Shown: positions 37,458-50,692, numbered from the stretch's first letter. The stretch: DNA of 64,000 nucleotides from Arhodomonas aquaeolei DSM 8974 (GCF_000374645.1 NZ_KB894800.1:292589-356588), one strand, 5' to 3'. Numbers and translations: made by a program. The notes: a model not told the origin generated them from the sequence alone.

Positions 37458-39269
37458 TCAGGCATCGCTACGCTCGTCGTTACGCTCGCGCACGTAACGC
37501 CCCGGGGCGTCCTCGACGGGCGTGAGCTGCCCCCCACCCGGCGTGCGCGCGGCAACCTTGCCGCCGCCCTTCTGGGCCAGCCAGCGCAGCCACTCCGGCC
37601 ACCACGACCCCTCGTGATAGGTCGCCCCTTCGAGCCATTTGTCCGCATCCGCGGGCACGTTCCGGTTGGTCCAGTAGCCGTACTTGTTCTTCTCCGGCGG
37701 ATTGACGATCCCGGCGATATGCCCGGAGCCGCCGAGCACGAACTTCGTCGACCCGCCCAGCAGGCGCGCACCCTGGTAGGTCGCCTTCCAGGGCGCGATG
37801 TGGTCTTCCTTCGTGGAGATGAAGAACGCCGGCACGTCGATGCTGGAGACGTCGATGGGCACGCCGTCCAGGGTGATGCCGCCGGGCTCACGCAGGCGGT
37901 TCTCGAGGTACATGTTGCGCAGGTAGAAGGCGTGCATGCGCGCCGGCATGTTGGTGCTGTCCTGGTTCCAGTACAGCAGATCGAAGGGGAACGGGTCCTC
38001 GCCCTGGAGGTAGTTGTTCACGAAGAACGACCAGATCAGGTCGTTGGCACGCAGGCTCGACATGGTCGCGGCCATCTGCTGGCCGGGCAGGTAGCCGATC
38101 TCGTTCATCTGACGCTCGAGCACGGAAAGCTGCTCCTCGTCGATAAACACCTCCAGCTCGCCGGGCTGCTCGAAGTCGATGAGGCTGGTGAGGAAGGTCG
38201 CGCTGTTCACCCGCTCGTCCCCCTTCGCCTTGAGATAGGCCAGGGTCGAGGCAAGCAGCGTGCCGCCCAGGCAGTAGCCGACCATATTGATCTCGGACTC
38301 GCCGGTCGCCTTCTCCGCGGCCTCCATGGCGGCCAGCACGCCCTCGTGCATGTAGTCCTCGAACCCCTTCTCGGCGAGCGAGGCGTCCGGGTTGCGCCAG
38401 GAGATGGTGAACACGGTCTGACCCTGCTCCACCAGCCAGCGGATCAGCGAGTTCTTGGGCCGCAGATCGAGGATGTAGTACTTGTTGATCCATGGCGGCA
38501 CGAACAGCACCGGCCGCCGGGCGACCTCCTCCGTGGCCGGGGCGTACTGGATGACCTGACAGAGGTCGGTCTCGGCCACGACCTTGCCCGGGGTGACCGC
38601 CAGGTCGCGCCCAACCTCGAAGGCATCCGGGTCGGTCATGCGGATGTTGAGCTTGCCGTTGCCGCGCTCCAGGTCCTCGAGGAGGTTGTTCAGCCCCCGA
38701 AGCAGGTTCTGCCCGCGGGTCTCGACCGTCTTCTGCAGCACCTCCGGGTTGGTGGCGAGGAAGTTCGACGGCGACATCGCGTCGATGTACTGCCGGGTAT
38801 AGAAGTCGATCTGCCGCGCGGTCTTCTCGTCGAGGTCGTCGACGTTGTTCTTCACCGTGTTGTGGATGTAATCCGCGGTGAGTAGGTAGGACTGCTTGAG
38901 GAAATCGAAGACCGGGCTCTCCTCCCAGGACTCGTGGCGGAAGCGCTTGTCCTTGGCATCGGGCTCGCGAACAGGGTCGGCCTCCAGGCCCCAGAGCCGC
39001 AGCGTGGTGCTCTGCACAAGCGCCATGTAGTCCTGCCAGAACGCCATCTGCGCCTGCGCCAGGGCCATCGGGTCCGACATCAGTCGGCCGTAGAGGTCCT
39101 GGAACAGCCGGCTCATGTGCAGGGCATCGTCCATGCTGAGCTGGTTGCCCTCCTGCCGCGCGATGAAGTCCTTGACCAGCTGCTGGCTCTTCTCGGCGAT
39201 CTGCGCGAGCGAGCGGGCCAGTTCCTCCGGATCGACCTCGGTCGGGGTTCCTGTCTGATTCTCCGCCAT
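37458..39269 (-). CDS. phaC: Class I poly(3-hydroxyalkanoate) synthase
   Basis: 603-aa polymerase joining (R)-3-hydroxyacyl-CoA into PHA on granules. Lipase-like box GYCLGG puts the catalytic Cys at 333; the Asp is in TKEDHIAPW and the His in [12 protein letters not shown]. The N-terminal region ([37 protein letters not shown]) is typical of class I enzymes. The start upstream is open, but ATG 39269 has an AAGGTG Shine-Dalgarno. phaA, phaB and phasin genes are not in the window, so it stands alone. It implies carbon storage. Confidence 0.96.
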   Translation of the reverse strand: MAENQTGTPTEVDPEELARSLAQIAEKSQQLVKDFIARQEGNQLSMDDALHMSRLFQDLYGRLMSDPMALAQAQMAFWQDYMALVQSTTLRLWGLEADPVREPDAKDKRFRHESWEESPVFDFLKQSYLLTADYIHNTVKNNVDDLDEKTARQIDFYTRQYIDAMSPSNFLATNPEVLQKTVETRGQNLLRGLNNLLEDLERGNGKLNIRMTDPDAFEVGRDLAVTPGKVVAETDLCQVIQYAPATEEVARRPVLFVPPWINKYYILDLRPKNSLIRWLVEQGQTVFTISWRNPDASLAEKGFEDYMHEGVLAAMEAAEKATGESEINMVGYCLGGTLLASTLAYLKAKGDERVNSATFLTSLIDFEQPGELEVFIDEEQLSVLERQMNEIGYLPGQQMAATMSSLRANDLIWSFFVNNYLQGEDPFPFDLLYWNQDSTNMPARMHAFYLRNMYLENRLREPGGITLDGVPIDVSSIDVPAFFISTKEDHIAPWKATYQGARLLGGSTKFVLGGSGHIAGIVNPPEKNKYGYWTNRNVPADADKWLEGATYHEGSWWPEWLRWLAQKGGGKVAARTPGGGQLTPVEDAPGRYVRERNDERSDA

Positions 39270-39399
39270 TGTGCAAACACCTTGGTCGTGGTCACGGTTT
39301 GATCGCCAGCGGTTCGCCCGCATACGGCATACTGGCGTTATGTGGCATCCGCCTCGGATCGATCATACTGCACGGCAACAACGCGACCAACCGCACCCC

Positions 39400-40143
39400 A
39401 TGACTGTCTCCGCCACGCCCCTCCAGGGCATCGTCACCACCGTCGACGCCGCGCCGGCACCGCCCGGCTGGCCCGTACTCGAGGCACCGCCGCAGAGCGG
39501 GCTGTACCTGCACTGGGACGGCTGGGCGCTCGCGCTCTGCCGCGCCACCCCCCCGCGAATGCGCCTCGTGCTCGATCCCGCCGCCACGAGTCTCGGCCGC
39601 CGAGGTCGCCAGGCGAGCGTCGGCAACGAGCACATCGCGCGTGCCTGCGGCCTGCGCGGGGGAGGAACACCGCGGATCGTCGACGCCACCGCCGGGGCCG
39701 GTCGCGACGCAGGCCTGCTCGCGGGACTGGGCGCGCAGGTGACCATGGTGGAACGCTCGCCGGTGGTGGCCGCGCTGCTCGCCGACGCACTGCGCCGTGC
39801 CGGGTCGGCCCCCGCCACCGCCCCGGTGGCCGCCCGGCTGGCGCTGGTGAGCGGCGAGGCGAGCGCGTACCTCGGCGACCACGTGGCGGACATCGTCTAT
39901 CTAGACCCGATGTACCACACCGGCCGGCGCAAGGCCCTCGCCGGCAAGGAAATGCAGCTGCTACAGGCCCTGCTCGGGCCGGACGCCGACGCGGACACCC
40001 TGCTCGACGCCGCCCGCGGCGCTGCCTCACAGCGGGTCGTGGTCAAGCGCCACCGTCACGCACCGCCGCTCGCCGGCCGCCGCCCGCACCACAGCCTCAC
40101 CGGCCGGAGCACGCGTTTCGACGTCTACCTGCCCGCGGGATAA
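39400..40143 (+). CDS. rsmJ: 16S rRNA (guanine-N2) methyltransferase RsmJ
   Basis: 247-aa SAM-dependent methyltransferase for G1516 of 16S rRNA in E. coli. Signatures are HWDGWALALC, VDATAGAGRDAGLLAGLGA (SAM loop, about 90-108), MVERSPVVAALLADAL and YLDPMYHTGRRKALAGKEMQ (catalytic DPMY; RsmJ has YLDPMFPH). ATG 39400 has no strong Shine-Dalgarno; the gene is divergent from phaC. It begins a run of RNA-related genes. Confidence 0.93.
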   Translation: MTVSATPLQGIVTTVDAAPAPPGWPVLEAPPQSGLYLHWDGWALALCRATPPRMRLVLDPAATSLGRRGRQASVGNEHIARACGLRGGGTPRIVDATAGAGRDAGLLAGLGAQVTMVERSPVVAALLADALRRAGSAPATAPVAARLALVSGEASAYLGDHVADIVYLDPMYHTGRRKALAGKEMQLLQALLGPDADADTLLDAARGAASQRVVVKRHRHAPPLAGRRPHHSLTGRSTRFDVYLPAG

Positions 40144-40247
40144 GGAACGTTGCGCCGCGGGAGCTGACACTCGTCTAACCCGGCGTGCGCGGCTACGCTA
40201 TCCGGACCGGCGGGACACGCCGGGTGAAGGCAATGCCGGAGGGGACG

Positions 40248-41384
40248 ATGAGCGCACGCAAACGCCATCCGCAGGCACCGGCGCCGGAGCGCTTCGATCA
40301 GGCCCTGGCCGCCGGGAGCGCGGAGCGCTTCGAGCATCTCGGCGTGGAGTGGATCCGGCTCACGGAAGACTGGCGGGGCATGCCACGGGGGCTGCTGCGT
40401 GTAGCCGGTCGCGTGGTCCCCGACTACCCCCACATCGCCCGGGTCTTCTCCCTCGCCGCCGGCATGCGCACCAACTTCGATGCCCCCTGCCATGTCGAGG
40501 AGAAGATCGACGGCTACAACGCGCGTATCTTCCGTGCCGGCGACGGCATCGCCGCCGTCACCCGTAGTGGCCGCCCCTGCCCCTTCACGATGGACCGTCT
40601 CCCGGAGCTCATCGAACCGGCCGCACTGGGGCGCTTCTTCGACGCCTGCCCGGACGGCGTGCTCTGCACGGAGATAGCGGGCCCGGGCAATCCCTACATG
40701 GACGTCGCCTCCCCGAGGGGCGGCGACGACGTCCGCGCCTTCGTCTTCGATGTGCTGCGCCTCGACAGCGCCGGATTCGAACCGCTGGCCGAGCGCGACC
40801 GCCTGCTCGCGGCCGCCGGTGCCCCCCAGGCCCCGCGACTCGGGCTGTTCGGCCCCGGTGAGATCGATACGCTCAAGGCGGAGGTCCGCCGGCTCGACGA
40901 CGAGGGAGCGGAGGGTATCGTGCTCAAACCCGCCGGCCCCGGCCTGCGCGCCAAATACGTCTGCCCCGGCATTAATGTGATGGATGCGGCCAGCGAGGCC
41001 GCGCTGGAGCTGGAGCTCCCGGGCGCGTTCTACACCCAGCGCCTGGTGCGTATGGTCATGGCCGCCCGCGAGCTGGGCCAGGCGGAACGGATAACGGCGC
41101 TGGGCGAGCGTTTCGGCCGCGAGCTCGCCGAGGGCTTCAGCCGGGCGCTGGACGAAGTCGAGGCCTCCGGCGAGCTGGTTCAGCGGCACACGGTACGGCT
41201 GCGTGAGGCCGCGAGCGCCGACGCCCTGCTCGCCCACCTCAACCGCGGCTCGCGCACCATCCACGCCGTGGAGGAATCCCGGGAGCACGACGGCCGGCAC
41301 TGGGTGGTCACCTTCCGGAAGGTATTCCGCCGTTCCACCTCGCGCCTTGCCAGCCTGCGCCGGGGCGTGCCGGTGTTCGACTGA
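40248..41384 (+). CDS. Archaeal-type RNA ligase (Rnl3 / Pab1020 family)
   Basis: 378-aa ATP-dependent RNA ligase of the nucleotidyltransferase superfamily. Motif I EKIDGYN (85-91) gives adenylated K86. TEIAGPGNPYMD and RAFVFDVL correspond to motifs III/IIIa, EGIVLK (222-227) to motif IV, and RAKY (234-237) to motif V. The C-terminal helical part (about 260-370) is the Rnl3 dimerisation-type extension. ATG 40248 sits 6 bp after a GGAGGGG Shine-Dalgarno; an upstream ATG at 40233 is less likely. Members occur mainly in archaea and some extremophilic bacteria. The convergent gene at 41400 encodes the protein that accompanies this ligase. The RNA substrate in bacteria is unknown. Confidence 0.92.
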   Translation: MSARKRHPQAPAPERFDQALAAGSAERFEHLGVEWIRLTEDWRGMPRGLLRVAGRVVPDYPHIARVFSLAAGMRTNFDAPCHVEEKIDGYNARIFRAGDGIAAVTRSGRPCPFTMDRLPELIEPAALGRFFDACPDGVLCTEIAGPGNPYMDVASPRGGDDVRAFVFDVLRLDSAGFEPLAERDRLLAAAGAPQAPRLGLFGPGEIDTLKAEVRRLDDEGAEGIVLKPAGPGLRAKYVCPGINVMDAASEAALELELPGAFYTQRLVRMVMAARELGQAERITALGERFGRELAEGFSRALDEVEASGELVQRHTVRLREAASADALLAHLNRGSRTIHAVEESREHDGRHWVVTFRKVFRRSTSRLASLRRGVPVFD

Positions 41385-41399
41385 GCGGCTCCCACGGTT

Positions 41400-41987
41400 T
41401 CAGTCCTGGCCCGCGAGATGGCATAGCAACCCATGCAGACGTTTGGCGGGCATCAGGCGAAGCCCGCCCTTCTCGGCCCACTGCATCAGGCCGTGGTCCG
41501 CCGAGGAAACGGCAGCGTCGAGCTCCACGGCGAGCAGGATGACGTCCAGGTCCTCGGTGGAATCGAGCAGCCCGGTGCGCAGCGCCTCCCGGTAGTGGCC
41601 GCGCAGCCAGCGCACCGTGCGCTCCACGCTGCCGGACTCGACCTCGCGCACCGCCTTCTCCGCCACCCGCAGGCCACGGTCGATGCGCGTTCGGATGTCC
41701 TCGATGAGCTCGTAGAGGAACAGCCCGGGCACACGCAGGTCGTGCCGGCGCGGGGCCTGCAGGTGAACCACCAGCTCCAGATCCGGTGGCAGCCGCTCCG
41801 GGTCGGCGAAGTGACTGAGCTCGTCCATCACCGAGGGCGGCATGTAGCAGGTCAGGCGCGGGGCGGCCTCGCGGGCGAGCTCGACGAATCGGTTGACCGC
41901 CGCCGTGGCGTCATCACCGAACACGCCGGCGACGTCCGGATTGGTAAAGATACTGGTATCCAGCACGATCGCGTCGGTGTGGCTCAT
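41400..41987 (-). CDS. RNA ligase partner protein (PIN-like nuclease fold)
   Basis: 195-aa PIN-domain-like protein matching the 'RNA ligase partner' family found beside Pab1020-type RNA ligases. Acidic positions expected for a PIN metal site are D10 (IVLDTSIFTNPDV), E56 (MDELSHF), D146/D148 (TEDLDVILLAVELDA) and D164 (VSSADHGLMQWAEKGG). ATG 41987 has an AGGAGG Shine-Dalgarno. It converges on the ligase gene with a 15-bp gap instead of being in operon with it. Inference: it may cut or trim RNA whose ends the ligase then joins. No enzymatic role is known to me. Confidence 0.9.
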   Translation of the reverse strand: MSHTDAIVLDTSIFTNPDVAGVFGDDATAAVNRFVELAREAAPRLTCYMPPSVMDELSHFADPERLPPDLELVVHLQAPRRHDLRVPGLFLYELIEDIRTRIDRGLRVAEKAVREVESGSVERTVRWLRGHYREALRTGLLDSTEDLDVILLAVELDAAVSSADHGLMQWAEKGGLRLMPAKRLHGLLCHLAGQD

Positions 41988-42046
41988 GCGGCCTCCTGGG
42001 TCGAGACGCCGGGCATGGGAACGCGATGGCGGGGGTCAGAATACGC

Positions 42047-42119
42047 GACGCCCGCGTCGGCAAGCCGGCGCGGGCGTCGGTGTGGGCCTTTTCAGGCCGC
42101 TCCGCAAGGAATGCGGAGC
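42047..42119 (-). terminator. Tandem hairpins downstream of the RRM gene
   Basis: Immediately after the RRM stop on the minus strand: 8-bp stem GCTCCGCA/TGCGGAGC (42099-42119) and, further on, a 10-bp stem GACGCCCGCG/CGCGGGCGTC (42047-42078) whose loop can pair again (CGGC/GCCG). No long U-tract on the minus strand. Could terminate transcription or protect the mRNA 3' end. Confidence 0.5.
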
Positions 42120-42398
42120 TTAGAAGCGGCGCGGGCCGCGACCGCCGCCGGCCGGCTTGCGGTCCTGCGCCTCGTTGATGCGCAGGGTGCGGCCGCCGAG
42201 CTCGGTGCCGTTCAGCGCCTCGATGGCGGTATCCGCCTCGGAGGGGGCCATGCGCACAAAGCCGAAGCCGCGCGGACGACCGGTCTCGCGATCCGTGATG
42301 AGGCGGACCTCGTTGACGTCGCCGTAGGCGGCGAACAGATCACGGACCTCGTCCTCGGAGGCACTGAAGGGCAGGTTGCCCACGTAAATCGATTTCAT
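42120..42398 (-). CDS. RRM-domain RNA-binding protein
   Basis: 92-aa single RRM protein. RNP2 is SIYVGNLPF and RNP1 RPRGFGFVRM, with a Gly/Arg-rich tail (GGGRGPRRF), like bacterial cold-inducible glycine-rich RNA-binding proteins. ATG 42398 gives the family start MKSIYVGNLPF; an in-frame ATG at 42413 (MSVVTMKS) follows AGGGA but with too short a spacing. A candidate promoter at 42527-42555 would leave a leader of about 120 nt, as in cold-regulated genes. Likely an RNA chaperone. Confidence 0.92.
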   Translation of the reverse strand: MKSIYVGNLPFSASEDEVRDLFAAYGDVNEVRLITDRETGRPRGFGFVRMAPSEADTAIEALNGTELGGRTLRINEAQDRKPAGGGRGPRRF

Positions 42399-42526
42399 CG
42401 TAACTACACTCATCTTCCCTACCGGCCACTCCGGGTCCGGTAGCTCAAACATCAAGTCTTGCTAGGCGACGGACCGCCCGTGGGGGTACGTCACCGTGGC
42501 ACGCCCTAGCGAGCGCACCGGGATCG

Positions 42527-42555
42527 ACACTAAGCGTTTCTCGGGCGGTTTGCAA
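42527..42555 (-). promoter_or_regulatory. Candidate promoter of the RRM gene
   Basis: On the minus strand: TTGCAA (42550-42555), 17-bp spacer, TAGTGT (42527-42532), next to an AT-rich upstream island (about 42549-42566) that could act as an UP element. Hexamer matches are only moderate. Confidence 0.35.
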
Positions 42556-42607
42556 TTACAAATTGACGACGCGGCCCCCGCGCCGCCGGACGGTAGCGCA
42601 GGCCCGC

Positions 42608-45017
<2,410 letters not shown>

Positions 45018-45021
<4 letters not shown>

Positions 45022-46385
45022 TCGGCCTCCTCATCCGTGTCGCCATTGCCGCCACCCGGGCGCAGCACGCCCACGGCGAGACGGTCATCGGTCAGGTATG
45101 TACGGGCCACGCGCTGCACGTCCGCCGCGGTGACGCCTCGGATCCCTGCCTCGAAGCCCTTGAGCCACTCCCAGCCGATCCCGGTCGCCTCCAGCCGGCC
45201 GATGCGCATGGCCTGGTAGAACATGGAGTCGAGCCCATAGAGGTGGTCGGCGAGGATCTGGTTCTGGGCGCGCTCGAGGGTCTCGCCGTCCACCGGCTCG
45301 CGCCGCAGCGCCGCGATCTGCTCGCGCACCGCCGCCTCCAGGGCCTCGGGCGAGGTACCGGACGTCGGGGTCGCCTCGATGCTGAAGCGGGTGTCGAGCC
45401 GGGCCGCCGGCGAGTAGCCCGCCCCCACCCCCGCGGCGACGGACTGGTCACGCACGAGACGCTGGGCCAGCCGGGCACCGTCGCCACCGTCGAGAACACC
45501 GGCGAGGACCTCTAGGGCGTAGACGTCGGCCATGTCGTCGGCGGTGGCCGCCGACGGGACCTCGTAGGCCATGGACAGGTGCGGTACCCGCACGCGGTCG
45601 TCGCTGGCGGACAGCCGGCGCTCGCCCGGGGCACTCATGTGCCGGTCCACCGGCGGCTGAGGGTCCTCGCCGCCGGGAACGGGCCCGAAGTACTTGCGAG
45701 CGAGTTCGAAGACCACCTTCGGCTCGACGTCACCGACGACCACCAGCGTCGCGTTCGCCGGCGAGTACCAGCGCCGGTACCAGTCCCGGAGGTCGCCGAT
45801 TTCCAGGCCGTGCAGGTCCTCGGACCAGCCGATCACCGGCTGGCGGTACGCGCTCACCGGGTAGGACACCGCGTTGAACCGCTCGCCGAAGGCGGCGACG
45901 GGCTGGTCGACGATACGCAGCCGCCGCTCCTCGAGCACCACGTCGCGCTCCTTGCGGAAGGCGTCGGGGTCGAGGCGGAGCTGGTGCATGCGGTCGGCCT
46001 CGAGCCGGAACGCCGTCTCCAGCCGGTCGGCGGCGAGCTGCTCGTAATAGGCGGTGTAGTCGCGGCTGGTGAAGGCATTTTCCTCGCCGCCGTTGCGCGC
46101 GACGATCTCCGAGAACTCGCCGGGTTTCAGGTTCTTGGTGCCCTTGAACATCATGTGCTCGAGCACGTGGGAGATCCCGGTGTGCGGCCGGGACTCGTAG
46201 CTCGAGCCCACCGCGTACCAGACCTGGGAGACCACCACCGGGGCACGGTGGTCCTCACGGACGATGACATGCAGCCCGTTGTCCAGACGCGTCTCCGATA
46301 CCGGCCAGTCCCGCGCGGAGGCCGGCACCGCCAGCATCAGCAGCCCGGCGACCACGCCGGCGAGAATCCATGCTCTTGCGATCAT
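45018..46385 (-). CDS. M16-family zinc metallopeptidase, active subunit
   Basis: 455-aa exported zinc peptidase. Signal peptide about 1-24 (MIARAWILAGVVAGLLMLAV), inverted zinc motif HVLEHMMFKGT with the downstream Glu in GGEENAFTSRDYTAYYEQL. C-terminal half is the second lobe. The open frame runs on upstream, but ATG 46385 gives a proper signal peptide. First of the M16-M16-rsmD-coaD run, divergent from ftsY with a 76-bp shared upstream region. Confidence 0.92.
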
Positions 46386-46461
46386 TGGCTCGCTGCCCAG
46401 CGTTGATGAATGGGTGATAGGATAACAACCTCTTTGTGCCTCAAACCCGCCGAGAGGTTCC

Positions 46462-47697
46462 ATGTTCGGATTCGGTCGCCGCCGGAAAGGCAAGCAGCCG
46501 CCCCGCGAGGAGGCCCCGCGCCCCGAAGACCGGGGAACCGCCGGGGACGAAGCGCCGGAACGGGCCGCTGACGAGACACCCGCCACCGAGGCCGACGCGC
46601 CGGAAGCGGAACACCCTGCCCCCCGGGAGACACCGCCACCCGCGACCGGCGACACCCCGGAGGCGATGCCGTCAGGCGACGCCCCCGCCGATGACGGCCC
46701 CGGACGGACGGTGGCGGACACGGACACGCGCACCGACGCGGAGACGGGCCGCGACAGCAACGGCCGCCGCGGCTGGCTGCAGCGCCTGCGCGCCGGGCTG
46801 CGCAAGACCGGCGAGGGGCTCTCCGGGCTCTTTCTCGGCCGCAAGACCATCGACGACGACCTCCTCGAGGACCTGGAGACCCGGTTGCTGATGGCGGACG
46901 TCGGCGTCGAGGCCACCCAACGCATCATCGACGACCTCACCGCGCGGCTTCGCCGCCGTGAGCTCGGTGACGCGAACGCCCTCTACCACGCCCTGCGCGA
47001 AGACATGCTCGCGATCCTCGAGCCAGTGAGCGCGCCGCTCGCCATCGACCCAGCCCACCGGCCGTTCGTGATCCTCACCGTCGGGGTCAACGGCGTGGGC
47101 AAGACCACGACCATCGGCAAGCTCGCCAGTCACTACCGCGGCGCGGGCCACGGCGTGTTGCTCGCCGCCGGCGACACCTTCCGCGCCGCCGCGGTGGAGC
47201 AGCTCCGCGTATGGGGCGAACGCACAGGCATCCCGGTGATCAGCCAGCCCACCGGTTCCGACGCCGCCTCGGTGGTCTACGACGCGCATCAGGCGGCCAT
47301 CGCCCGGGGCAACGACATCCTTATCGCCGATACCGCCGGACGGCTGCACACCCAGAGCAACCTCATGGAGGAGCTCAAGAAGATCCGCCGGGTACTGGGC
47401 AAGCAGGACGACACCGCGCCCCACGAGGTGCTGCTGGTGGTGGACGCGGGCACCGGCCAGAACGCCCTCGCCCAGGCCCGCCAGTTCCACGAGGCAGTGG
47501 GCGTGAGCGGCGTGGTGATCACCAAGCTCGACGGCACCGCCAAGGGCGGCGTCGTCCTGGCCATGGCCCAGCAGCTCGGCGTTCCGATCCGCTACATCGG
47601 GGTGGGCGAGCGCGCCGAGGACCTGCGGCCCTTCAACGCCGGCGACTTTGTCGACGCCCTGCTCGCGGACACGGTGGAGGACGGCGACGCCGCATGA
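46462..47697 (+). CDS. ftsY: Signal recognition particle receptor FtsY
   Basis: 411-aa SRP-receptor GTPase delivering ribosome-nascent chains to the Sec/YidC machinery. The N-terminal A domain (about 1-100) is very acidic and Ala/Pro/Glu-rich, followed by an amphipathic segment ([18 protein letters not shown]), N domain, and G domain with [42 protein letters not shown] and [13 protein letters not shown] 46462 has a GAGAGG Shine-Dalgarno. The stop overlaps ftsE (ATGA). Confidence 0.97.
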   Translation: MFGFGRRRKGKQPPREEAPRPEDRGTAGDEAPERAADETPATEADAPEAEHPAPRETPPPATGDTPEAMPSGDAPADDGPGRTVADTDTRTDAETGRDSNGRRGWLQRLRAGLRKTGEGLSGLFLGRKTIDDDLLEDLETRLLMADVGVEATQRIIDDLTARLRRRELGDANALYHALREDMLAILEPVSAPLAIDPAHRPFVILTVGVNGVGKTTTIGKLASHYRGAGHGVLLAAGDTFRAAAVEQLRVWGERTGIPVISQPTGSDAASVVYDAHQAAIARGNDILIADTAGRLHTQSNLMEELKKIRRVLGKQDDTAPHEVLLVVDAGTGQNALAQARQFHEAVGVSGVVITKLDGTAKGGVVLAMAQQLGVPIRYIGVGERAEDLRPFNAGDFVDALLADTVEDGDAA

Positions 47698-48371
47698 TCC
47701 GGCTCGAGGCGGTGGGCAAGCGCTACCCGGGCGAACGCGACGCCCTGCGCCAGGTGAGCCTGCACCTGCGGCCCGGCGAGCTCGGCTTCCTCACCGGGCC
47801 CAGCGGCGCGGGCAAGAGCACCCTGCTGCGGCTGATTCCGCTGCTCGAACGCCCGTCCCAGGGCCGCGTCGAGGTCGGCGGTGTCGACCTCGGACGGCTC
47901 GCGCGCCGGCGCATCCCCTACCTGCGCCGGGGCATCGGCATGATCTTCCAGGATCACCGCCTGCTCGCCGACCGCACCGTCTTCGACAACGTCGCCCTGC
48001 CCCTGGTGATCGCCGGCACGCCGCGGCGCGAGCTCGGGCGACGGGTGCGCGCGGCCCTCGACAAGGTGGACCTGCTGCGCTACGAGCGCGCCCAGCCGGA
48101 GACACTCTCCAGCGGCGAGCAGCAGCGCGTGGGCATCGCCCGGGCCGTGGTCCGGCGCCCGCCGGTACTGCTCGCCGACGAGCCCACCGGCAATCTCGAC
48201 CCGGCGCTCTCGGCGGAAATCATGACGCTGTTCCGGCGCTTCAGCGAGCTCGGCGTCACCACCCTGATCGCCACCCATGACGTGGCCCTCGTCGAGCGCC
48301 TCGGCCACCGCCGGATCAGCCTGAGCGGGGGCCGGGTGGTCGCCGACACCGCGGCCACGGAGGCGCACTGA
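47694..48371 (+). CDS. ftsE: Cell division ATP-binding protein FtsE
   Basis: 225-aa ABC ATPase that with FtsX regulates septal peptidoglycan hydrolases. Walker A GPSGAGKSTLLRL, Q-loop GMIFQDHRLL, signature LSSGEQQRVGIARAV, Walker B VLLADEPTGNLDP, His switch IATHD. ATG overlaps the ftsY stop, and the stop abuts the ftsX start with no gap. Confidence 0.97.
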   Translation: MIRLEAVGKRYPGERDALRQVSLHLRPGELGFLTGPSGAGKSTLLRLIPLLERPSQGRVEVGGVDLGRLARRRIPYLRRGIGMIFQDHRLLADRTVFDNVALPLVIAGTPRRELGRRVRAALDKVDLLRYERAQPETLSSGEQQRVGIARAVVRRPPVLLADEPTGNLDPALSAEIMTLFRRFSELGVTTLIATHDVALVERLGHRRISLSGGRVVADTAATEAH

Positions 48372-49322
48372 ATGGCCGCCCGCCGCAGCCGCCGCCGGAT
48401 ACGCGCCCGCACCGCCGCCTGGCTGGAGCACCACGGCCGGGCCGTGCTCGGCGCCCTCGGCCGGCTGCGCATGCAGTGGCTGGCCGCGCTCATGACCGCC
48501 GGGGTGATCGGCATTGCCCTGGCGCTGCCGGCGCTGTTCGTGGTGTTCATGGACAACACCCAGAACGTGGTCGGCGACTGGGACGGCCGCCCGCGGGTAT
48601 CGGTCTTCCTGGAGCAGGACACCCTCATGGACCGGGCGCGGGAGACCGCGCAGCGCCTGCGCGAGCGCGACGACGTGCGCGCCGTCGAGGTCCTGACCCC
48701 CGAGGCGGCGCTGGCGGAGTTCCGCGCCCACACACGGATGGACCGGGCACTGTCGCTGCTGGAGAGCAACCCGCTGCCGGGGGTCCTGCTGGTGGAGCCG
48801 CCGCCGGGCCTGTCCACGGCGCGGATCGATGCACTCACCCGCACCCTCGAGGGACTGGACATCGCCGCCGAGGTCCGCCTCGACCGGGAGTGGGTCCGGC
48901 GCCTGCATGCGATCCTCACCCTCTTTGCCCGCCTCGGCTGGCTGATCGCCGGCCTGCTCGCGCTGGCGGTACCGCTGGTGGTTGGCAACACGATCCGCCT
49001 GGAGATCGAGAACCGACGCGAGGAGATCGTCATCACCAAGCTCCTCGGCGCCACCGACGCCTTCGTGCGACGGCCCTTCCTCTACACCGGCCTCTGGCAC
49101 GGCCTGTTCGGTGGCGCCATCGCCGCGGTGCTGGTGGAAACGGCCTACCTGCTGCTCGCCGGCCCGGCGAACACCATCGCCCGCAGCTACGCCAGCGGCT
49201 TCCGGCTACAGGGCCTCGACCCGGCAGCCGCCGCCACCCTGCTCGCCTGCGGCGTGCTCCTCGGCCTGCTCGGCGCGTGGATCGCCGTCGGTCGACACCT
49301 CAGCACCATAGAACCACGCTGA
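48372..49322 (+). CDS. ftsX: Cell division protein FtsX
   Basis: 316-aa membrane partner of FtsE. A basic N-terminus leads to helix 1 (about 38-60), a periplasmic loop that would engage the hydrolase regulator EnvC (about 62-185: [20 protein letters not shown] within it), then three more helices (about 190-215, 240-265, 285-310) with [20 protein letters not shown], the FtsX cytoplasmic signature. The start directly follows the ftsE stop. Confidence 0.95.
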   Translation: MAARRSRRRIRARTAAWLEHHGRAVLGALGRLRMQWLAALMTAGVIGIALALPALFVVFMDNTQNVVGDWDGRPRVSVFLEQDTLMDRARETAQRLRERDDVRAVEVLTPEAALAEFRAHTRMDRALSLLESNPLPGVLLVEPPPGLSTARIDALTRTLEGLDIAAEVRLDREWVRRLHAILTLFARLGWLIAGLLALAVPLVVGNTIRLEIENRREEIVITKLLGATDAFVRRPFLYTGLWHGLFGGAIAAVLVETAYLLLAGPANTIARSYASGFRLQGLDPAAAATLLACGVLLGLLGAWIAVGRHLSTIEPR

Positions 49323-49449
49323 GGTTGAAAACTGGCATAATGCTCACATAGTCCGAAAGGGAACTTTTCAAGGGCCTTGTCACTCCAATATGACGAAGGC
49401 CCCGGGTGGCGGCCGCAACTTTACGCTTCCGGCTCATAAAGGGGGAGCC

Positions 49450-50334
<885 letters not shown>

Positions 50335-50348
50335 ACCTTAGGGGCAAT

Positions 50349-50366
50349 CGCCGTCCGGCGACGGCG
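50349..50366 (+). terminator. Hairpin after rpoH
   Basis: 7-bp stem CGCCGTC/GACGGCG with loop CGGC, 14 bp after the rpoH stop. It overlaps a second possible pairing of GACGGCGG with CCGCCGTC, which extends into the convergent small gene. No U-tract. Confidence 0.4.
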
Positions 50367-50372
50367 GTGCCT

Positions 50373-50618
50373 TCAGGGGGTGCCGCCGTCGAAGCCCTCC
50401 CCCCAGGGCCAGCTCCGCTCATTGAGACAGCGGAGCAGGTCCGCGTCGGTCATGGCCTCGAGTTCCCGCTCCGCCTCCAGCCAAGTCGCCGACTCCAGCG
50501 GCGCCTGACAGGCCCCGCCGCCGCTCTGCGGCATGAACAGGACCATGTGCACCCCGTAGGACTCGCGCCCCACGAAGGCGGTCCAGCTGCGTCCGTCGTC
50601 CGCGGTAATCGTTCGCAT
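50373..50618 (-). CDS. Small protein of unknown function
   Basis: 81 aa from ATG 50618, preceded by GGAG at suitable spacing. Sequence begins MRTITADDGRSWTAFVGRES and later has HMVLFMP, EAERELEAM and DADLLRCLNE. It looks like a small alpha/beta cytoplasmic protein with no signal or membrane segment. I do not recognise the family. The plausible Shine-Dalgarno and compact position between rpoH and radC support a real gene. Confidence 0.6.
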   Translation of the reverse strand: MRTITADDGRSWTAFVGRESYGVHMVLFMPQSGGGACQAPLESATWLEAERELEAMTDADLLRCLNERSWPWGEGFDGGTP

Positions 50619-50692
50619 GGCCCGTCGCTCCAAGCCGGCCGTGTGTGTCCCCGGGTGCCGGGCCCGGTCCGTCGGGGAATGGGCGTCTCCCT

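Noticed and set aside
37389-38885. 498-codon open frame antisense to phaC
   Set aside because: Same pattern: mirror frame of a real gene, no ribosome-binding site, no domain.
46386-46940. N-terminal extension of the M16 peptidase into the ftsY 5' region
   Set aside because: Ser/Arg/Pro-rich and antisense to ftsY; ATG 46385 yields a proper signal peptide.
47592-49100. 502-codon open frame antisense to ftsE/ftsX
   Set aside because: Covers two unmistakable genes on the other strand and lacks any family motif.
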